From positions 248,001 to 312,000 of the forward strand of contig JAHLEZ010000023.1 of NCBI GenBank assembly GCA_020726505.1: DNA of 64,000 nt, read 5' to 3'. A model generated the notes under the pieces. It saw only the letters and a program-made list of their open reading frames with translations, was not told the origin of the DNA and searched no databases. Position 1 is the first letter of the stretch. The number at the start of each line of letters is the position of its first letter. Origin of the DNA: Leptodontidium sp. MPI-SDFR-AT-0119 (lineage: Eukaryota > Ascomycota > Leotiomycetes > Helotiales > Leptodontidiaceae). Made by a program: the position numbers and the translations under genes. Positions 47,074 through 60,104 of this stretch are shown piece by piece.

Positions 47074-48025
47074 CTACGCCAGGATCCCAAAGAACTTGAG
47101 CATCAAGTCCTCATTGACCGGAGCAGTATGCCCAACTCCAGTCCCAAAGAATCCCTGTAGCTTTGTGCCGTCTCCATAAATCTCCTGCGTATATGCCGAA
47201 GACGGTACACCTGTAACATTCTTACTCCAAGGGACTCCTAGAACATTCGACCACTGTTTGAGAGCCTCCCGAGCACACTGCGGTCTGACCAAAGTATCTG
47301 CCAGCCCATGGACAATCATCATGCGAGGACGGCGGCCAGTGTATCCGGGATACGAATTTCGCACAAATGCTCCCCATTGTTCCGGCGTGTGAGTGAGGCC
47401 TTGAGCACAAGTCTGGTTCGAAGACATTGGAGTCGCGCTTGGAGCACCTGCGAAGCAGGCATGAGCTGTTCCGGAGTATGCAACCCCTGCTTCGAAGACA
47501 TCGGGGTAAGATCCAGCCATCACGTTGGTCATCATGGCGCCAGATGAGGAGCCCATAACATATACTCGAGTAGAATCGCCACTGTATTTAGTGAGCGTGT
47601 AGTTGACCATGTTGACAATGCCTAGAGCATCGCCCCCTTGACCGTGTGTCAGGCTACCAGTACTCTGAACATCCCAGCAGTTGTTCATGTTGGGAGTGCC
47701 GGGGTAGATTAAGATGAAGCCGCTTTTGTCTGCGTACGATGGGAGTTTGGTGCCGCTGTACCATGAAGGTGCGCTGCCACCACATGGATGCAACTGTATG
47801 TGTGGTCAGGGATGTTCGGCGCATTGCCTTAAAACACAGTTTAAAAGGGTTGCTTACAGCAACAATGACAGCTGGCTTGGTGGCTACTTTGTCGGGAACG
47901 TAGATGTACATATTGATCTTTGTAGGATTGCTGCCACCAAAGTCTTTGACTTGAACCAGAGATGCACAGAGCCCTAGAGTCGCAGATGCAGCAAGTACAA
48001 GAATGGAAGAGAGCGGGAGCAACAT
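47074..48025 (-). CDS. CE1 family esterase (acetylxylan or feruloyl esterase)
   Basis: Secreted esterase removing acetyl or feruloyl groups from xylan. Exons 48025-47858 and 47793-47074 (888 nt) give 295 residues with a 64-nt intron. The signal peptide MLLPLSSILVLAASATLGLCA precedes the mature chain. The nucleophile motif is GSSSGAMMTNV (G-x-S-x-G), the catalytic Asp lies in HGLADTLV, and the catalytic His in GVGHTAP near the end. Conserved blocks LHPCGGSAPSWY, GFILIYPGTPN and NCWDV place it with fungal Axe1/FaeB-type poly(3-hydroxybutyrate) depolymerase-like esterases. No CBM is present. A second, divergent CE1 gene lies at 59065-60104. Confidence 0.9.
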
Positions 48026-51000
48026 GGCGATAGAACTAGGAGTTGAGGTTGGAATTGCAGTGGAAAGAAATACGTGAATTCTTGTGGATCTGCGGTCCTG
48101 TAAGTGGTATGAGAATTGACTGACGAAAAATTTATTTATTGATGTTAAGGCTTCAGAGTCTTATATGCTAGACAGGTCTAAGTCAAAATCATTCTCATCT
48201 CTTGCTGTCCTTCCTTCACTAACAAATGCGCGGTGTAAAACCCCTGCAAATGAAATAAAACCTGGGGAAACCGAGCGACGTCTCCATCCGTGATGCCAAA
48301 GTGCTCCGAATGCTACATGATCGCGATGGCAATGGAAGTCGGCAAGTATGATGTTTCATTATTATAAGAAGCTCTTCATAAATTTCCCTTTTGGGACTAG
48401 CGAACAGAAGCAGCCGAATGCCTAAATTGAGGACACTCTGGGGAAATTCCTGTCCGCGTTGAAAAAGAGGAGAGGAACTCGGAACTTGGAATCGGCAAAC
48501 GGAATGTGAATTTTCCCGGACCGGTACCTGGGAACGGCAGTCTGAGATGCTGGTCGGTAAACAAACTTAGTCGTCAGCCATCAATGGTTCGTGGGATATT
48601 TAGACCAGGTCGAGGGACCAATTTAGCCATATTTGAGGAAGGAGCTATGCGACATGAATTATCCAGCACTTCTCAAACCATAAATATGGCGATCTTCAAA
48701 AATTTTAATAGAGCCAACAGCTAAGTTGACAGTTCTGTAAGTAATCCTGAATTGCGTGAATAACAATCGTGGATTGAATTCACCCAGATCAGCCCTAGAC
48801 TCCAAGGTGATGGCGGGGATAGAAAGTCTAGACTCGAACAGTAATCATCTCGACCTCTCTTTCCGGTACTTTCATTTAGTATAAGTCTTGCGTTCTAAAC
48901 TAAAAATTAAAGTCAGAACTTAAAAGGTGAAAATTGCGGCAATTGCTTCTAGTCCAAGCACAACCAATTCCAAGAAGCTCGCAGACCTACTTGTTGCCCA
49001 TCTTTTCCACTTGCTCAGTTCTCTCGAATCCTTCTTCCAAATTTATGATCCATAACAGATCCTCAAGCCTCAATTGAGAACTATCTTGGAGATCTTGTTG
49101 TCATCATGCCTTTTGCTGTCATGCACAACAAGTCATAACAGTTTCCAAGCTTGAAGTCACTCCCATTGTCAGTTGTTGGGTTGAGGTTCAAGTTGTATAT
49201 ATAATACACTTTTAGCGCTGTTATGAATGCCATAAGAGAGTGTTGCTCACTGCCGGATGAATGTACTCCAGCATATGTAGATGTTGTTCGCTATCGTTGT
49301 TTTTCCGTGATGGCCATCAAAGGAAACGTCAGAGTACGAGACTTGTGTAGTCCATGATAATTTAATTTTCAATTATCACCAAGCTCATAGTTTTCACTTT
49401 CAATTCAAGCTGCTTGGCTTCAAATCTGAACAGATGAAAGCAAAACATGCCTGCTGTCCCAAGATGCTAGCTGAAACGGTAAATCGACACAAAAAGCTGT
49501 TAATGCGTTTCTGTATTCACTCACGTTAGACTATCTGGCTTCGCTTCGCAGTAAAGCGTGGTATTTTCAACCGTCAAAGGGTATAAATCGCTGGCCAGAG
49601 TCGGGAATGGAAACTAAGAACCTGCGCCAAAACGTAACAAGTGCCCACGTGAGTTGAAGGATAGCAACGAGCAGCCATTACGACATTAATACTTTTGAAG
49701 TAATATCCAATATCGTGCCTTTGAACCTTGTGAAGTTGTGACAGACATACCAGCCACCTCAAGAACCGAAAGTCAATCTTGGACATCAGAACCATCCTCG
49801 TCTTTCTTGTTTAAGTCTGGGAGGGCGAAGCAGCGAAAGGGGTTTATTATAAATATAAATTATATGGTGTTTTTAATAAAAAGGGAAAGAATTTTTAACC
49901 AACGAGAGGGTGGTTTTAACATGAACACTTGGGGCAAGTACCAAGTGTGAGTGAGGGGAAAGGTAAGCTTTTATACACAAAGAAAAGCAAGGAATACTAA
50001 ACGGAAAGTATAATAATTCCCTTTAAACACTGAGACGGGCTTCTGAAGCTGGTTTAAATTCTTCAATCCCAACAATGTGGAAGGACAAGATACTTCGAGA
50101 AATTACCGGGACCAACAAAAGTGACCTGCCTCCAGGTTACGTTGATCGGCACGTGGGTGGCCTTAGTAAACAATGGAGTCCTTTCCTTGATAAATATCAA
50201 ATCAAAACAATTGTTCCTCAAGATTTTGATTGCTATTTATCCTATTTCCCCTAGTTGAATCTACCTCTCATCCTCACGCTGCTGTCATCAACCCTCTCAT
50301 CGCTATTTCCCCGCTCACTGTCACCACCCCGAAATGCTTTCGTCAATAACCGCGCTACTTCCCCGTCCCCACAATGAGAAAATCGCGACTACTGCACGAT
50401 CATATTTTATTCGAAGTCCAATACATCCAATCCTAGACATCATGCTGCATCTGTGCCTCCCCCTTTCTTAGATTAAGAGCCTGTAGCGGTCTTGTTCATT
50501 GATGTATCAGCGAAGCAGACGTATGATGCTATTGCAAAAAAGGAAGAAAACGGTCCCCGATGAGCTACTTTTTAAACATCTACAAACTGTTCTGGGAGTA
50601 GTGAATAAATTCCGCCCCGTAAGTTTTCGAGTCAACTTTGAATGGTGTTGGAATGTTTTCTTTCTCGCGTGAATATACCGCATCTAACTATCTCACCCTT
50701 ATTCCAAACCACTTTCAGTCTCCAGGGGAGTATAAATACAAGTATTCAACGCACCAACCAAGATCCGCAATTAGATAGCAGCTGAAGTTGCGAGGGTTGT
50801 TTGAAAAACTGAAGAATCTCCCACATCACCCACCTCATCGTCGCCGCCATTAAGCTATGTTATATCACAGCATCACATTCCTTTTTGCCTTCAGAGCTTA
50901 AGAATCAAACTGCTACCATTATTATTTTCATTATCTTCATCATCACTAAACTTATCTCTGTTATCAATCACCATTCACTACCATCCAAATTCCTTGAATC

Positions 51001-52190
51001 TACAGGCGAATCTCCCTTCTAGTCTAGAAAACACACAATCATACTCCAAGAACACCCCATCTCTCCCATTCCCTCTCCACAATACCCAGAGCCCCATTTA
51101 CAGCAGCAATACCAAGTGTACGATACACCAAATCACAGAGACATCGCACAGACTTGCCCGGTGTAGAGAGTAGTAGTACTGGACTGGTTGCTAAGTTTGG
51201 TAAATGGGAACGTTAGAGAGGAGGGTTAAATACATGACAGGAGAGAAACTCCAAAGCTAAGGACTTGATTGAAAGCTATGCATGTATTGCACAGCAAGTG
51301 AATATCCCCACCAGCTTGAGAACTTTGAATGAATCAGAATTTAGAAGGGAACACTGAATCTCTTTTAGACCTTCACACTCTTCCCATCTCACCACACAGA
51401 GGTATAAGTAGCCCAACCCCGTCTCAACCTAAGCAGTTATTTTTCGACATGATGTTGACATTTTCCCTGGAGAAGACTGACCCGAAGATGGGGAAGAGCA
51501 TCCCGGACAGTAAAACTCATTCAAGTATCGTCACATCGTGAAGTGGGATATTACGTTGTAAGGAGTGCCGCCCAGAAACTCTGATATGGATCCTGTCAGA
51601 CGTGCTCACTCATAGAATTTCGCTAGAATTCATTTGCGAGATAAACACTTATTTTAAAATTAAGCTGTTGCCATTTTGCGAATCGCTGTCAATCATTCTA
51701 CCACCAAAAACAATATTTCACAAAGCTATCATCTAAATACACCACCTCGTTCTGTCTTATTCCCCGCCAGTCACTCAACCCAGCCCCACCTTGTGAAGCT
51801 TTTCCACTCCGTCGTTTACGAACGAAACTCTCAGTCACCCGCAGGAGACAAGTGAATGTTGCCGGGCTTAATGTCTAGTGTGACTGGGAAGGGAAGCTGT
51901 CAGTTGAGGGAGGTGGGGTTTATATACCTCACGAAGTGCTTGCAAGGTACCACAGTTGGTGATAAAGTGGTAGGATTGTGGGACGGGTGAGAAATGAGAA
52001 GAGCATGAGGAAAGAAAAGAGGAGGAGGAGGAAGCGGCAAGTAAAGTAGACAATTCCCTTTTTTTGGTATCGAACATGTAAAAGCTACTTTTAATCTTCG
52101 CATCTCTCTGTCCCCCAGTCCGGAAAACATACACAAACAATCTCTTCATCAACTTCGCCGCCCCATCATCCCAATACACACTCCAAACCC
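48026..52190. other. Gene-free AT-rich 4.2 kb
   Basis: No frame of family-like content is visible on either strand. Frames of 60-100 codons (for example 51329-51541 plus, 51868-52179 minus) lack recognisable features. A TATA-like GTATAAATA at 50730-50738 is followed by C/T-rich sequence of leader type (50.8-51.1 kb), which could mark a noncoding transcript or a gene too divergent to see. I found no terminal repeats or transposase remnants. Confidence 0.45.
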
Positions 52191-53465
52191 CTACTTTCTC
52201 TGCCGCGTAATTTCAAAAGCCCTCAGCAAGCCCTCAACCGTAGTCCCAACATTCTCCACAATAACCGGCATCTTCCCATAACTGCCCTCACGCATAACTG
52301 CAACAAGAGCAAGGTACTTATTAACCTCCCTCAGCATAATCGGTCTCTTCCCATCCGTCAACACAATCGTACTCTCGGCCTCCTTGCACGCGATCTGATC
52401 CTCGATCTTCTTATTCCACGGTGGCCCCTCAAGGTACTCCGTATACGGCGCCGGTCGATTCCAGCCGTAGATCTCGGAGATGTCGACGATAACGTCGATA
52501 TAATCGGAGCAGATCTCGTAGGACGGCATATCGACCGGCGAGGAATCAGTCGCGATGTATATCTTTGACAGGACGTCGAAGAGGTATGCTTTCTCGAAGC
52601 CGGAGGCGCGGCAGAGGTTATTGAGGAGAGCTTCGAGGGTTGGGAGGTGCGGAATAAGTTTCTGGATTACTTTTGAGAAGGCTTCGAAGATGGAGTGGTT
52701 GTAGATGGATGTGAGATGGAAGTTTATCGGGGCGTTCTCGATGCCGTGGTCCGAGAGCTCGTCTTGGATTCGTTGCGTTATGTCGCGCTGGATGTCGAGT
52801 TTGTAGTCGTCGGATAGACCGTCTACTTTGTGGATGAATACTTCGATATTGACGTTGGGGTAGGAGGGTTGGAGGTTGAGGATTGTGCTGTTGAGTCGGT
52901 TGATGGCTTCGAGGTAGTCGTCTTGGGCGTCGATTACCCAAATTAGAGCGCCGATTTCACCGAAGATTGCATCAAGGTCGAAGGACGGGTCCATGAAATC
53001 TACTTGGCCTGGAAAATCCCAAACTTGGAAATCCATGAAGGAGCTGAGTTTGTTAGCGGGAGTCTAATCGAGGCGCGGATGGCTTACTGCATGGAATCTT
53101 TCTGTATCCTAGCTGTAGACTCGAGAAATAGCGTCTCATTAGGAGGCATCTTATGGAACACCACACTCGAGATAGATGATTTTCCACTCCTAATTTGTGT
53201 CAGTGTAGTCGAGGAACCAAGGGATAATCACCAACCTTCTCTGACCCATCAACAATAATCTGGGCTTTCCTTTCGCAGCAGGGCCAGGTGCTGGACCAGG
53301 CGCAGTAGCTGCATCTCTCTTCTGAGCATTGAGGCGGTTCTGTTCGTAGAGACGTTCAAGACTTAGCTGGGCTGGACTGATATGACGAACAGGACCTTGA
53401 CGTGCAGGGCCATTGTAACTGCGATCCAACTTGGTTCTCCTCCTCCCATTATGAAGAAGCGGCAT
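52191..53465 (-). CDS. gtr2: Gtr2/RagC-type Rag GTPase
   Basis: Small GTPase that pairs with Gtr1/RagA on the vacuole and relays amino-acid status to TORC1. Exons 53465-53236, 53189-53088 and 53043-52191 (1185 nt) give 394 residues; the introns are 46 and 44 nt. The P-loop [14 protein letters not shown] spans the first intron (residues about 70-82). Switch and G3 region: [20 protein letters not shown] then FPGQVDF, the Gtr2/RagC signature DFPGQ. G4 HKVDGL follows IEVFI. The C-terminal roadblock-like half runs from [15 protein letters not shown] to [12 protein letters not shown]. The N-terminus carries a Pro/Ala-rich extension of about 65 residues ([13 protein letters not shown]). The start at 53465 ([10 protein letters not shown]) is preferred over an in-frame ATG 33 bp upstream. 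Confidence 0.93.
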
Positions 53466-55789
53466 GATGTAAACAACAGAAGAGGCAGACACGCACAACA
53501 GAATAGTTCGAAGTACTGGTTCGTGGCGCTTGCATAGTACAAATATGATATGGAGCTGTTTGCATGTGAAGGGGAAGACAAAACGGAACTCGACTTGAGC
53601 AACTAACTCCTGATGACGACAAGTATGCTACACCACCATCTCCCCACTATATCCGCAAGAAATACAAAGCTAATCTCCAGGAAGTCTGGTCCGTTTGCAC
53701 AACACTCACTCTACCGGCCATTGAAAGTTTCGGTTGGGGACCGATCCCGAGGACTCGGCAGGTGCTGCTATTCTGAGGCCAAAATCACCACCCTGAACAG
53801 CGACATTTCGGTACGTGACGGACGGCAACATGCAGGACCCTTGGAACCCGACCCAAGAATTTTGCAGATACTTGTCAACTAAACAAGATACTCAAACAGC
53901 AGCAGAGGAACAGTATTTCAAGGAAGTAGCAAGAAGCAAACAAACTTTTCAAGAAGCAGAAGAAGAAGACAGGGAATCTCGGCCGCCACTACAGCTGAGC
54001 GCTGATGTGAGTCAAGCAGCGTTGTCAGACAGCGATGGTTGGTTCAGTCTGAATGATTCATCTCAAATCATGACCGTGCACCACGTTTTCCATCGAGTCG
54101 ATATCCAGACATCGAAGGAATGAGCCCGTTCTGTCTGGCCAAGAGACGTTGTGTACCAGTAGCTGCTCCTCGCATTCCACAGATCTCACCCTTCTCTTTC
54201 TCTTTCGCAATCTTGCACGTACGCAGGCACGCACGCTATAAACAGAACACCTATCTCCAGAGATGAAAATGAAACCCAACCGCATGATCGAGGGCTGGAA
54301 ACGGAAGTGGAAAGAAGGGGTGCAAAGACTAATTCCAGGGCAGGACAGGACAACAGAAGGGAGATCCGATCTCATGACGTACCTCCATCGTGATCTGTAC
54401 CACGTCCTCGACGCAAGAGAGATGAGGTGAGGTCGGTTCGTGCCCCTGGCTCGGTCGTTGGAATTGATATCTGGGCTAGGTCTGGCCGCCCTGTCGAGAT
54501 GAGTGGGAAGGACGTGGGGATGAGGCTGGGCTGGATACCTGCCTCTCTGACTGCCCGTTCGAATCTATCCAGGACAGAACCGTTGGTCTATTGCATCAAA
54601 CCGAGTCGAACTGCATCCATCAAAAGACTCTCCTCATGAACGACAGGCTGCTGCCAATCCTTATCAGTAAATTGGCTCAGGCTGGGGTGACAGGTCACAT
54701 TACCTGGGTAGCTCCCTGGTGGACCTGGAGGCTTGCTTCCGCTGCTGCACGTAATCGCTGCAGGTCGTCCGGCAGTCGAGAGGGTGAGAATGTAAGTGCA
54801 GAATTCTTGTGTCTCAAGATTGATTGTAGGACGGGCAGTTGGGAGTGAGAAATGCGGTTGTGGTTGATGAATGGGTGTAGGAGATGTGAGCACCGGCTCT
54901 CCGCAAATCTTTGGCGGGGATTGAGATTGGAAGAGAGAGCGAGAGTGAAGCGAGAGATCGCTGGCTTGGCGGGCGGAAAGGCTAGTGTTTTGGGGCACAA
55001 ACTGCTTGAAAATTCCCAGGTAAGTAAGTCTAAATATGAGAATGTTGATGCTACAATTGAGATAATTTATTATAATTGTAATAAGACTCATTCTTCTTTT
55101 TAAAAATGTTGGGTCTCTCACCCCGCTCCTATTGATCATCATCAGCAAATAACTCCCTGTTCACAATCCAAACACCCTAAAGTCAACAACAAGTAGCATT
55201 CACTTCAATTCATCTAAGTTCTCATCTCGTAACACATATCTAGTCTCACAGTGCAACACAAGATAATGCAGACGTTACAAAACGGCCACCAGCAGCGGGA
55301 AGCAGATCCCTGACTACGGAGCACCTTTAAAGTGTGGTGCTGCATGATCGGGTTATCGGGTTATCGTTCGCTGCATCATGTTGTGCTGGTGGTGGAAGAA
55401 GTGCAAATCTGTGGATTGGATGATTGGTATAGTATTGCTTTTGTCCCAAGTGGCAAGAAACTCCAAACAGTCTCCTGTGATCTTGAGATATGAACGCCAG
55501 GCCTTGGAAAGCCGTGGTGACTGGAGGATTTGGAGGGGAAACCTGGGAAAGGGTAATGTCTGTTGCCGTGCATAGAAGGAGTTGTATTAGTATCTAATTA
55601 ATTAGTGCAAGTCCATGCATGTCCAGATACTTATGCATCTATCCAAACCCAACCTCGCCATGTCCAATGTACTGTTCTGCATGCAATGCTCCAAAACTCC
55701 GCGCTCACCAGCAAGTCGATGAAAAGTATACGAAGTAAAACAATCCAATACCCCCCAGTCCATCTCATATCCTGAGGTCTCACACACAC
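53466..55789. other. Intergenic 2.3 kb, no convincing gene
   Basis: This holds the gtr2 promoter and the 3' flank of the tautomerase-domain gene. A plus-strand frame at 53815-54123 (starting MTDGNMQDPWNPTQEF, Gln/Glu-rich) and a minus-strand frame at 54588-55148 are long for chance, but neither has recognisable features or splice partners. Confidence 0.4.
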
Positions 55790-56854
55790 TTATCCAGCCT
55801 TCCCAAAGATCGTAGCAATAAAACTCTTCCTCCTACTCATCTTCTGCACTTTCTCTGCTTTTCGATCCAATTCGCTTTTCTCGGCAGGAAGCGCAGGCAT
55901 GGGCGGTAGGTCATGCTGGTTAAAGGTTGGCGTTGGAGGGGCAGATTCCTTATGAGTAGGCATAGGACTAGACTTCACACCTCGTAGTGACTTCATGCTC
56001 TGACGTTTATGGCTCTTTGTTGTACCCCTCGACAAACTCCTCTGCAGACTGGTATTATTCTCCGATGTCTCCTTCTCCAAATCCTCAATTTCGCCGGACA
56101 CTGTCTTCCCATCATTGGCAAGGTTCTCTTCCGCGATGGCTATGAAGTTGATGACACCGCGCCGGGGAGCAACTGACAGGCTTTCCTGCATGTGCGCGGC
56201 CAGTAGAGCGGCATTTCGTTTGTTTGTTACTGGTTGCAGTTGGGATGGGAGGGCTGTTATGGTGAGTGTGTATGCTGGGTCGAAATTTCCGCCAAAGAGC
56301 AAGCAAAGGGAGTGCGTGAGGGTTACAACAATGGAGTTCTCAGGTCGTTGATACCGTTGGGAGAGGTAGTAGGAAAGGTCGGTTGTTACTGTGTACTCAT
56401 CATGAACCTAGCAAGCATTAGAATGGCAACCCGAACTCGCTGGGCTACTTACAATGACATTTGTCCTGACATCCGCAACGATCATGGATTCCTTCGTAAC
56501 TCGTTCTCTAGCAGATGTGTTCGACTCTCGATATGCAAATACATTGCCATAATACTGACTCTTCCGTTTCGCCAGTTCTTTCCTTTCAGGAGTTTTCCCT
56601 TCGGAGAATATTGCCTGATCACCAGGTGCCCCGCGGTCAATATGTCTTGTAATCCTCCGTTCTTCTCTAGTTGTAGCAGAGGGGCTTCCTCTTGGGCTTT
56701 CTTCACGCATCGCAGTATCGCTTTCCGCAGGAGAAGGAGGCAGTCGTATTTGTGATCCCAGATTCGAGTTCCTCCGTTTGGTAACTAGAGGGGTTTCGTC
56801 GTTGGAATCGTACCTCTGGGAGGTTACATCGATGGTTCGGACTGAGCCTGGCAT
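55790..56854 (-). CDS. MIF/tautomerase-domain protein with disordered flanks
   Basis: Exons 56854-56453 and 56407-55790 (1020 nt) give 339 residues; the intron is 45 nt (GTAAGT donor, CTAG acceptor). The first 110 residues are polar and disordered (SQIRLPPSPAESDTAMREES). Residues about 115-235 match the macrophage migration inhibitory factor fold: MIVADVRTNVIVHDEYTV, RPENSIVVTLTHSLCLLFGG, YTLTITALPSQLQPVTNKRN and LSVAPRRGVINFIAIAEENL. The remaining 100 residues are again disordered and basic (KSHKRQSMKSLRGV). Classical MIF uses the free N-terminal proline as catalytic base. Here the fold is internal, so tautomerase activity of that type is unlikely. The cellular role in fungi is unknown. Start MPGSVRTID; an upstream in-frame ATG at 56968 is less likely. 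Confidence 0.85.
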
Positions 56855-59064
56855 ATCTCTAACCCTTTGTAGATTCGAAAGTCCGCGAAAGCGGAGGTGA
56901 ATCAGAGTTTGTATGCAACACACGAGATAGGAGAATCTGTCGTATTGAGTGGAACACCTGCAGCACACGGAGTCGAATCAGGGAGCAGCAAACACGGATT
57001 GCTATCAATCAAGGAGCCGGGAATAAGACGTGAGAGGCACTGATACTTCGGACGACGCTGTAGCAATTAGCAAGAAGAAGAGGGTTTATTCCTGAAGTGA
57101 ATAATGGAGCTTGAAGAAGGTAGAAAGTGATGTGGAAGAAAGAAGTAATCTTGCGACTCCCTTTCCCCCCTGATTGAAGTCGAAGTGCGGATCCCAAATT
57201 AGAGTTGCAGCCATAGGTTTGTCTGGCAGCAGCTGCGACCGCAGGATCAGGAAAGGTGTGGTGTGCCTTCAGCTCATGCTGCCCGTGAGTGAGAGAGATT
57301 CGAAGCTCACCAGTGCGCCGCCGCAGCTTGTTCAAGATCGAGTTTAGTCCAATTGCGGGTGCGTGCCAGAATAGCTGGCGGGGGAATAGTGCTGCACGTC
57401 TGGACGCCACGGGATGTTTTGGAGGTAAGGGTGGCGGCTGAGGAGGATGAGTGCAGTGCGCTATCGAAAATAGATTTCCTTGGGAAGTACTGAGTGAGGC
57501 TGGGAAATAAATATAACGACTGGAACTTTGGAGAAAAGATAGTAGAGAAGGGAAAGTGGAAGAGATAGAACAGGAAGGACATCTCGTAACGTTCCTTTGC
57601 TGGAACCAACATCTTCCCTACTTGCCTTGTCGTTCGCTCATACCTACTACCACTTACACTGAGTTGAAACACCCCAACGCTTGCTGAACGGATGCGTGCA
57701 GCTGTTGATGCTCAGAGCCCCTTCCCCGCCCTCAAAAGACCGAGGTGTTCCAATAATTCCTGGCTGCGGAGTGATCGGACAGGAGGATGCCTGTGGGAAT
57801 GGCGGTATTGACTTGATGGGTAAGGTGCCATGATTATGTGCATTTCTGGGGGATGGAGATGGATGGGGATTTAGAAGGAAGTTGAGTGGTGAAGAAAGCT
57901 CTGGACTGGGCTGACATAATCAACTTGGTGGCCCACCTCCTTTTACCCCCACCAGCCCCTACCCATTGTCTACTTTCCCAGGATGACCACTGACTGATGC
58001 TCATCAACCCCAGATCACTTCAAGCGAAGCTTCAATACTAAAATTTACCAGATACGGAACAAGCCTTGGATTGCTAAAGGATTTGGCCGTTACGGAATTG
58101 ACCTACGTCTTTCTTTAAATTACCCTGCGGGCCTTCCCTGGCCTCGTCGGATCATAGAACGAACGAAAACACACAGGCCCTAATGGCTTCTGCTCATGGT
58201 TTCAGAGAAGAACGGACGTTTCTCTGTAGATTACCAAGTCTGGTAATTTGGCAAGGACATGTCTGCAGAGCAGATGGGGGTTCCATTGCTTGATGCTCGT
58301 ACCCCACTTCAACAACATTTCTCGATTACTATCCCAGCTACAACGAGAAAGCCTTCTTGTAGTTTTGTTTCTTCTGCTGCTCTACGAGCCTTGTGTATCG
58401 CATGGTCAGTTTCATTCTCCTCGACGAGCCATCATGTGTTGGTAATTCTCCCTCCCAGACTGTCGTGAAAAACAGTTCAGCCTAGCACATGATCCGTTCC
58501 ACACACCCTTATTTACATACAAAATAAACTGCCGTACGGCTAATACCGGCACTTTGGAACAATGATAACGCGTCACTTGTTCATAACTAAGCTTTCCCCC
58601 TTTTACTCACCAATCTGGCAAAACTCTAAACGAGTTTCGTCCCTGTCACCCTACCCTGCAACCCCGCAATATCACTATTTATTTCATATATACGGTTCCA
58701 TGGAACGACTTAAATTGGATTGTTCCACGCCGATCAAATCAACATCCTTCACTGAGACCCTCAAGGATGTCATCCACGTCTGTCTCTACAGATCACACGG
58801 GTCCTTGCAGTCTAGGACCTTCCCTAGCCAATCTCTCGGCATCGTTCTTCCGCACATATATTATCCAACCAATATCGAACAATGGGCTCTTTTAAGACCG
58901 GACATATGGCGATCCCGGACGTATCTGATATATTTCGTTTTCAGCCTGGCATTCTCGGCTATCAATAGACTTCCTCCTCATATAACAAGTCACCTATCCC
59001 AAGTATCTCCATCCATTCTCCGACAGACGAAACTCACCCATCTGTTCAAGAAGCAATCACCACC
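56855..59064. other. Intergenic 2.2 kb, no gene seen
   Basis: Divergent promoter space between the tautomerase-domain gene (minus) and the CE1 esterase gene (plus). Short frames exist but none shows family features. The last 100 bp are the leader of the esterase gene. Confidence 0.45.
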
Positions 59065-60104
59065 ATGCATTTCCTCTCCATCTCAACCGCGGTCGTCGCA
59101 CTCGCCAGCCTCGCATCCGGAGCAAAGAACCAACTGAAGCAAGAAACAGCTTTCAAAGATGGGCCGACAGCTGCCAAGATGTACATCTACCTGCCGAGTA
59201 ACAAACTCGCTCTCGCTCCAATCATCGTAGCGATCCATTACTGCACAGGCACGGGGCCAGGCTACTTCTCGGGCTCTAAATACGCAGATCTAGCGGATCA
59301 AAAAGGCTTTATCGTCATCTATCCCTCGTCCCCTTCATCAGGAGGCTGTTGGGATGTCGCATCCACAACATCGCTTTCGCACGACAAAGGCGGCGACAGC
59401 AAGACCATCGTCAACATGGTCGCTTACGCAGTCAAGAACTACGGTGGTGATCCAGGTGAGTTCCAAACTCAAAATCCAAATCCCGGATCCTAAGACTTTG
59501 AAGAAACCACATACTAAAAAAATCAAATAGACAAAGTTTTCGCTACTGGCTCCTCTTCAGGAGCAATGATGACCAATGTCCTCGCGGGTGCTTACCCCAA
59601 CATCTTCAAGGCAGGATCCGTCTACTCGGGTGTTCCAGATGGATGTTTCTTCGTTTCTGGCGCGACTGCTGGTCAAGCCACTCCAGGTTGGAATAATGAT
59701 TGTGCGAATGGGAGGTCGGTGAAGACTGCCCAGGCGTGGGGTGATCTCACGAGGAGTTACTACCCTGGGTACAACGGCACATATCCTAAGATGTTGATGT
59801 GGGTATTCTACAGATATTATTATCCAGTTATCCTTGCACCGAGTACCTGGCTGACATGCAATGCAGTTGGCATGGGACAGCAGACACCACACTCGGATAT
59901 CCCAACCTTGCCGAAACCATGAAGCAATGGTCCAACGTGATGAACATCCCATTCACCAAGAACGTGACTAACACCCCACAATCGGGGTATACGCAGTTGG
60001 TGTATGGCGATGGCACGAAATTGGTCGGGTACTCTGCTCAGGGCGTTGGACACACGGTCCCAATCCACGAGTCGGTTGATCTTGCTTGGTTTGGGATCGC
60101 ATAG
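59065..60104 (+). CDS. CE1 family esterase, second copy (feruloyl/acetylxylan esterase-like)
   Basis: Secreted serine esterase. Exons 59065-59455, 59531-59798 and 59867-60104 (897 nt) give 298 residues; the introns are 75 and 68 nt. The signal peptide MHFLSISTAVVALASLASGA precedes a mature chain with VAIHYCTGTGPGYFSGSKYA, GFIVIYPSSPSSGGCWDV, the nucleophile motif GSSSGAMMTNVLAG, catalytic Asp in IWHGTADTTL and catalytic His in GVGHTVP. The donor GTGGGT at 59799 was chosen because it creates LIWHGTAD in frame. It differs from the 47074 esterase in the oxyanion block (HYCTGTGPGYF against LHPCGGSAPSWY), closer to FaeB-type feruloyl esterases. Substrate remains open. Confidence 0.9.

Noticed and set aside
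53815..54123. 102-codon plus-strand Gln/Glu-rich frame upstream of gtr2
   Set aside because: No recognisable feature and it lies in the promoter region. It could be a small gene, but nothing in the sequence supports it beyond openness.
54588..55148. 186-codon minus-strand frame
   Set aside because: Pro/Ser-rich without domains, no start context or splice partners. Probably the 3' flank of the tautomerase-domain gene.
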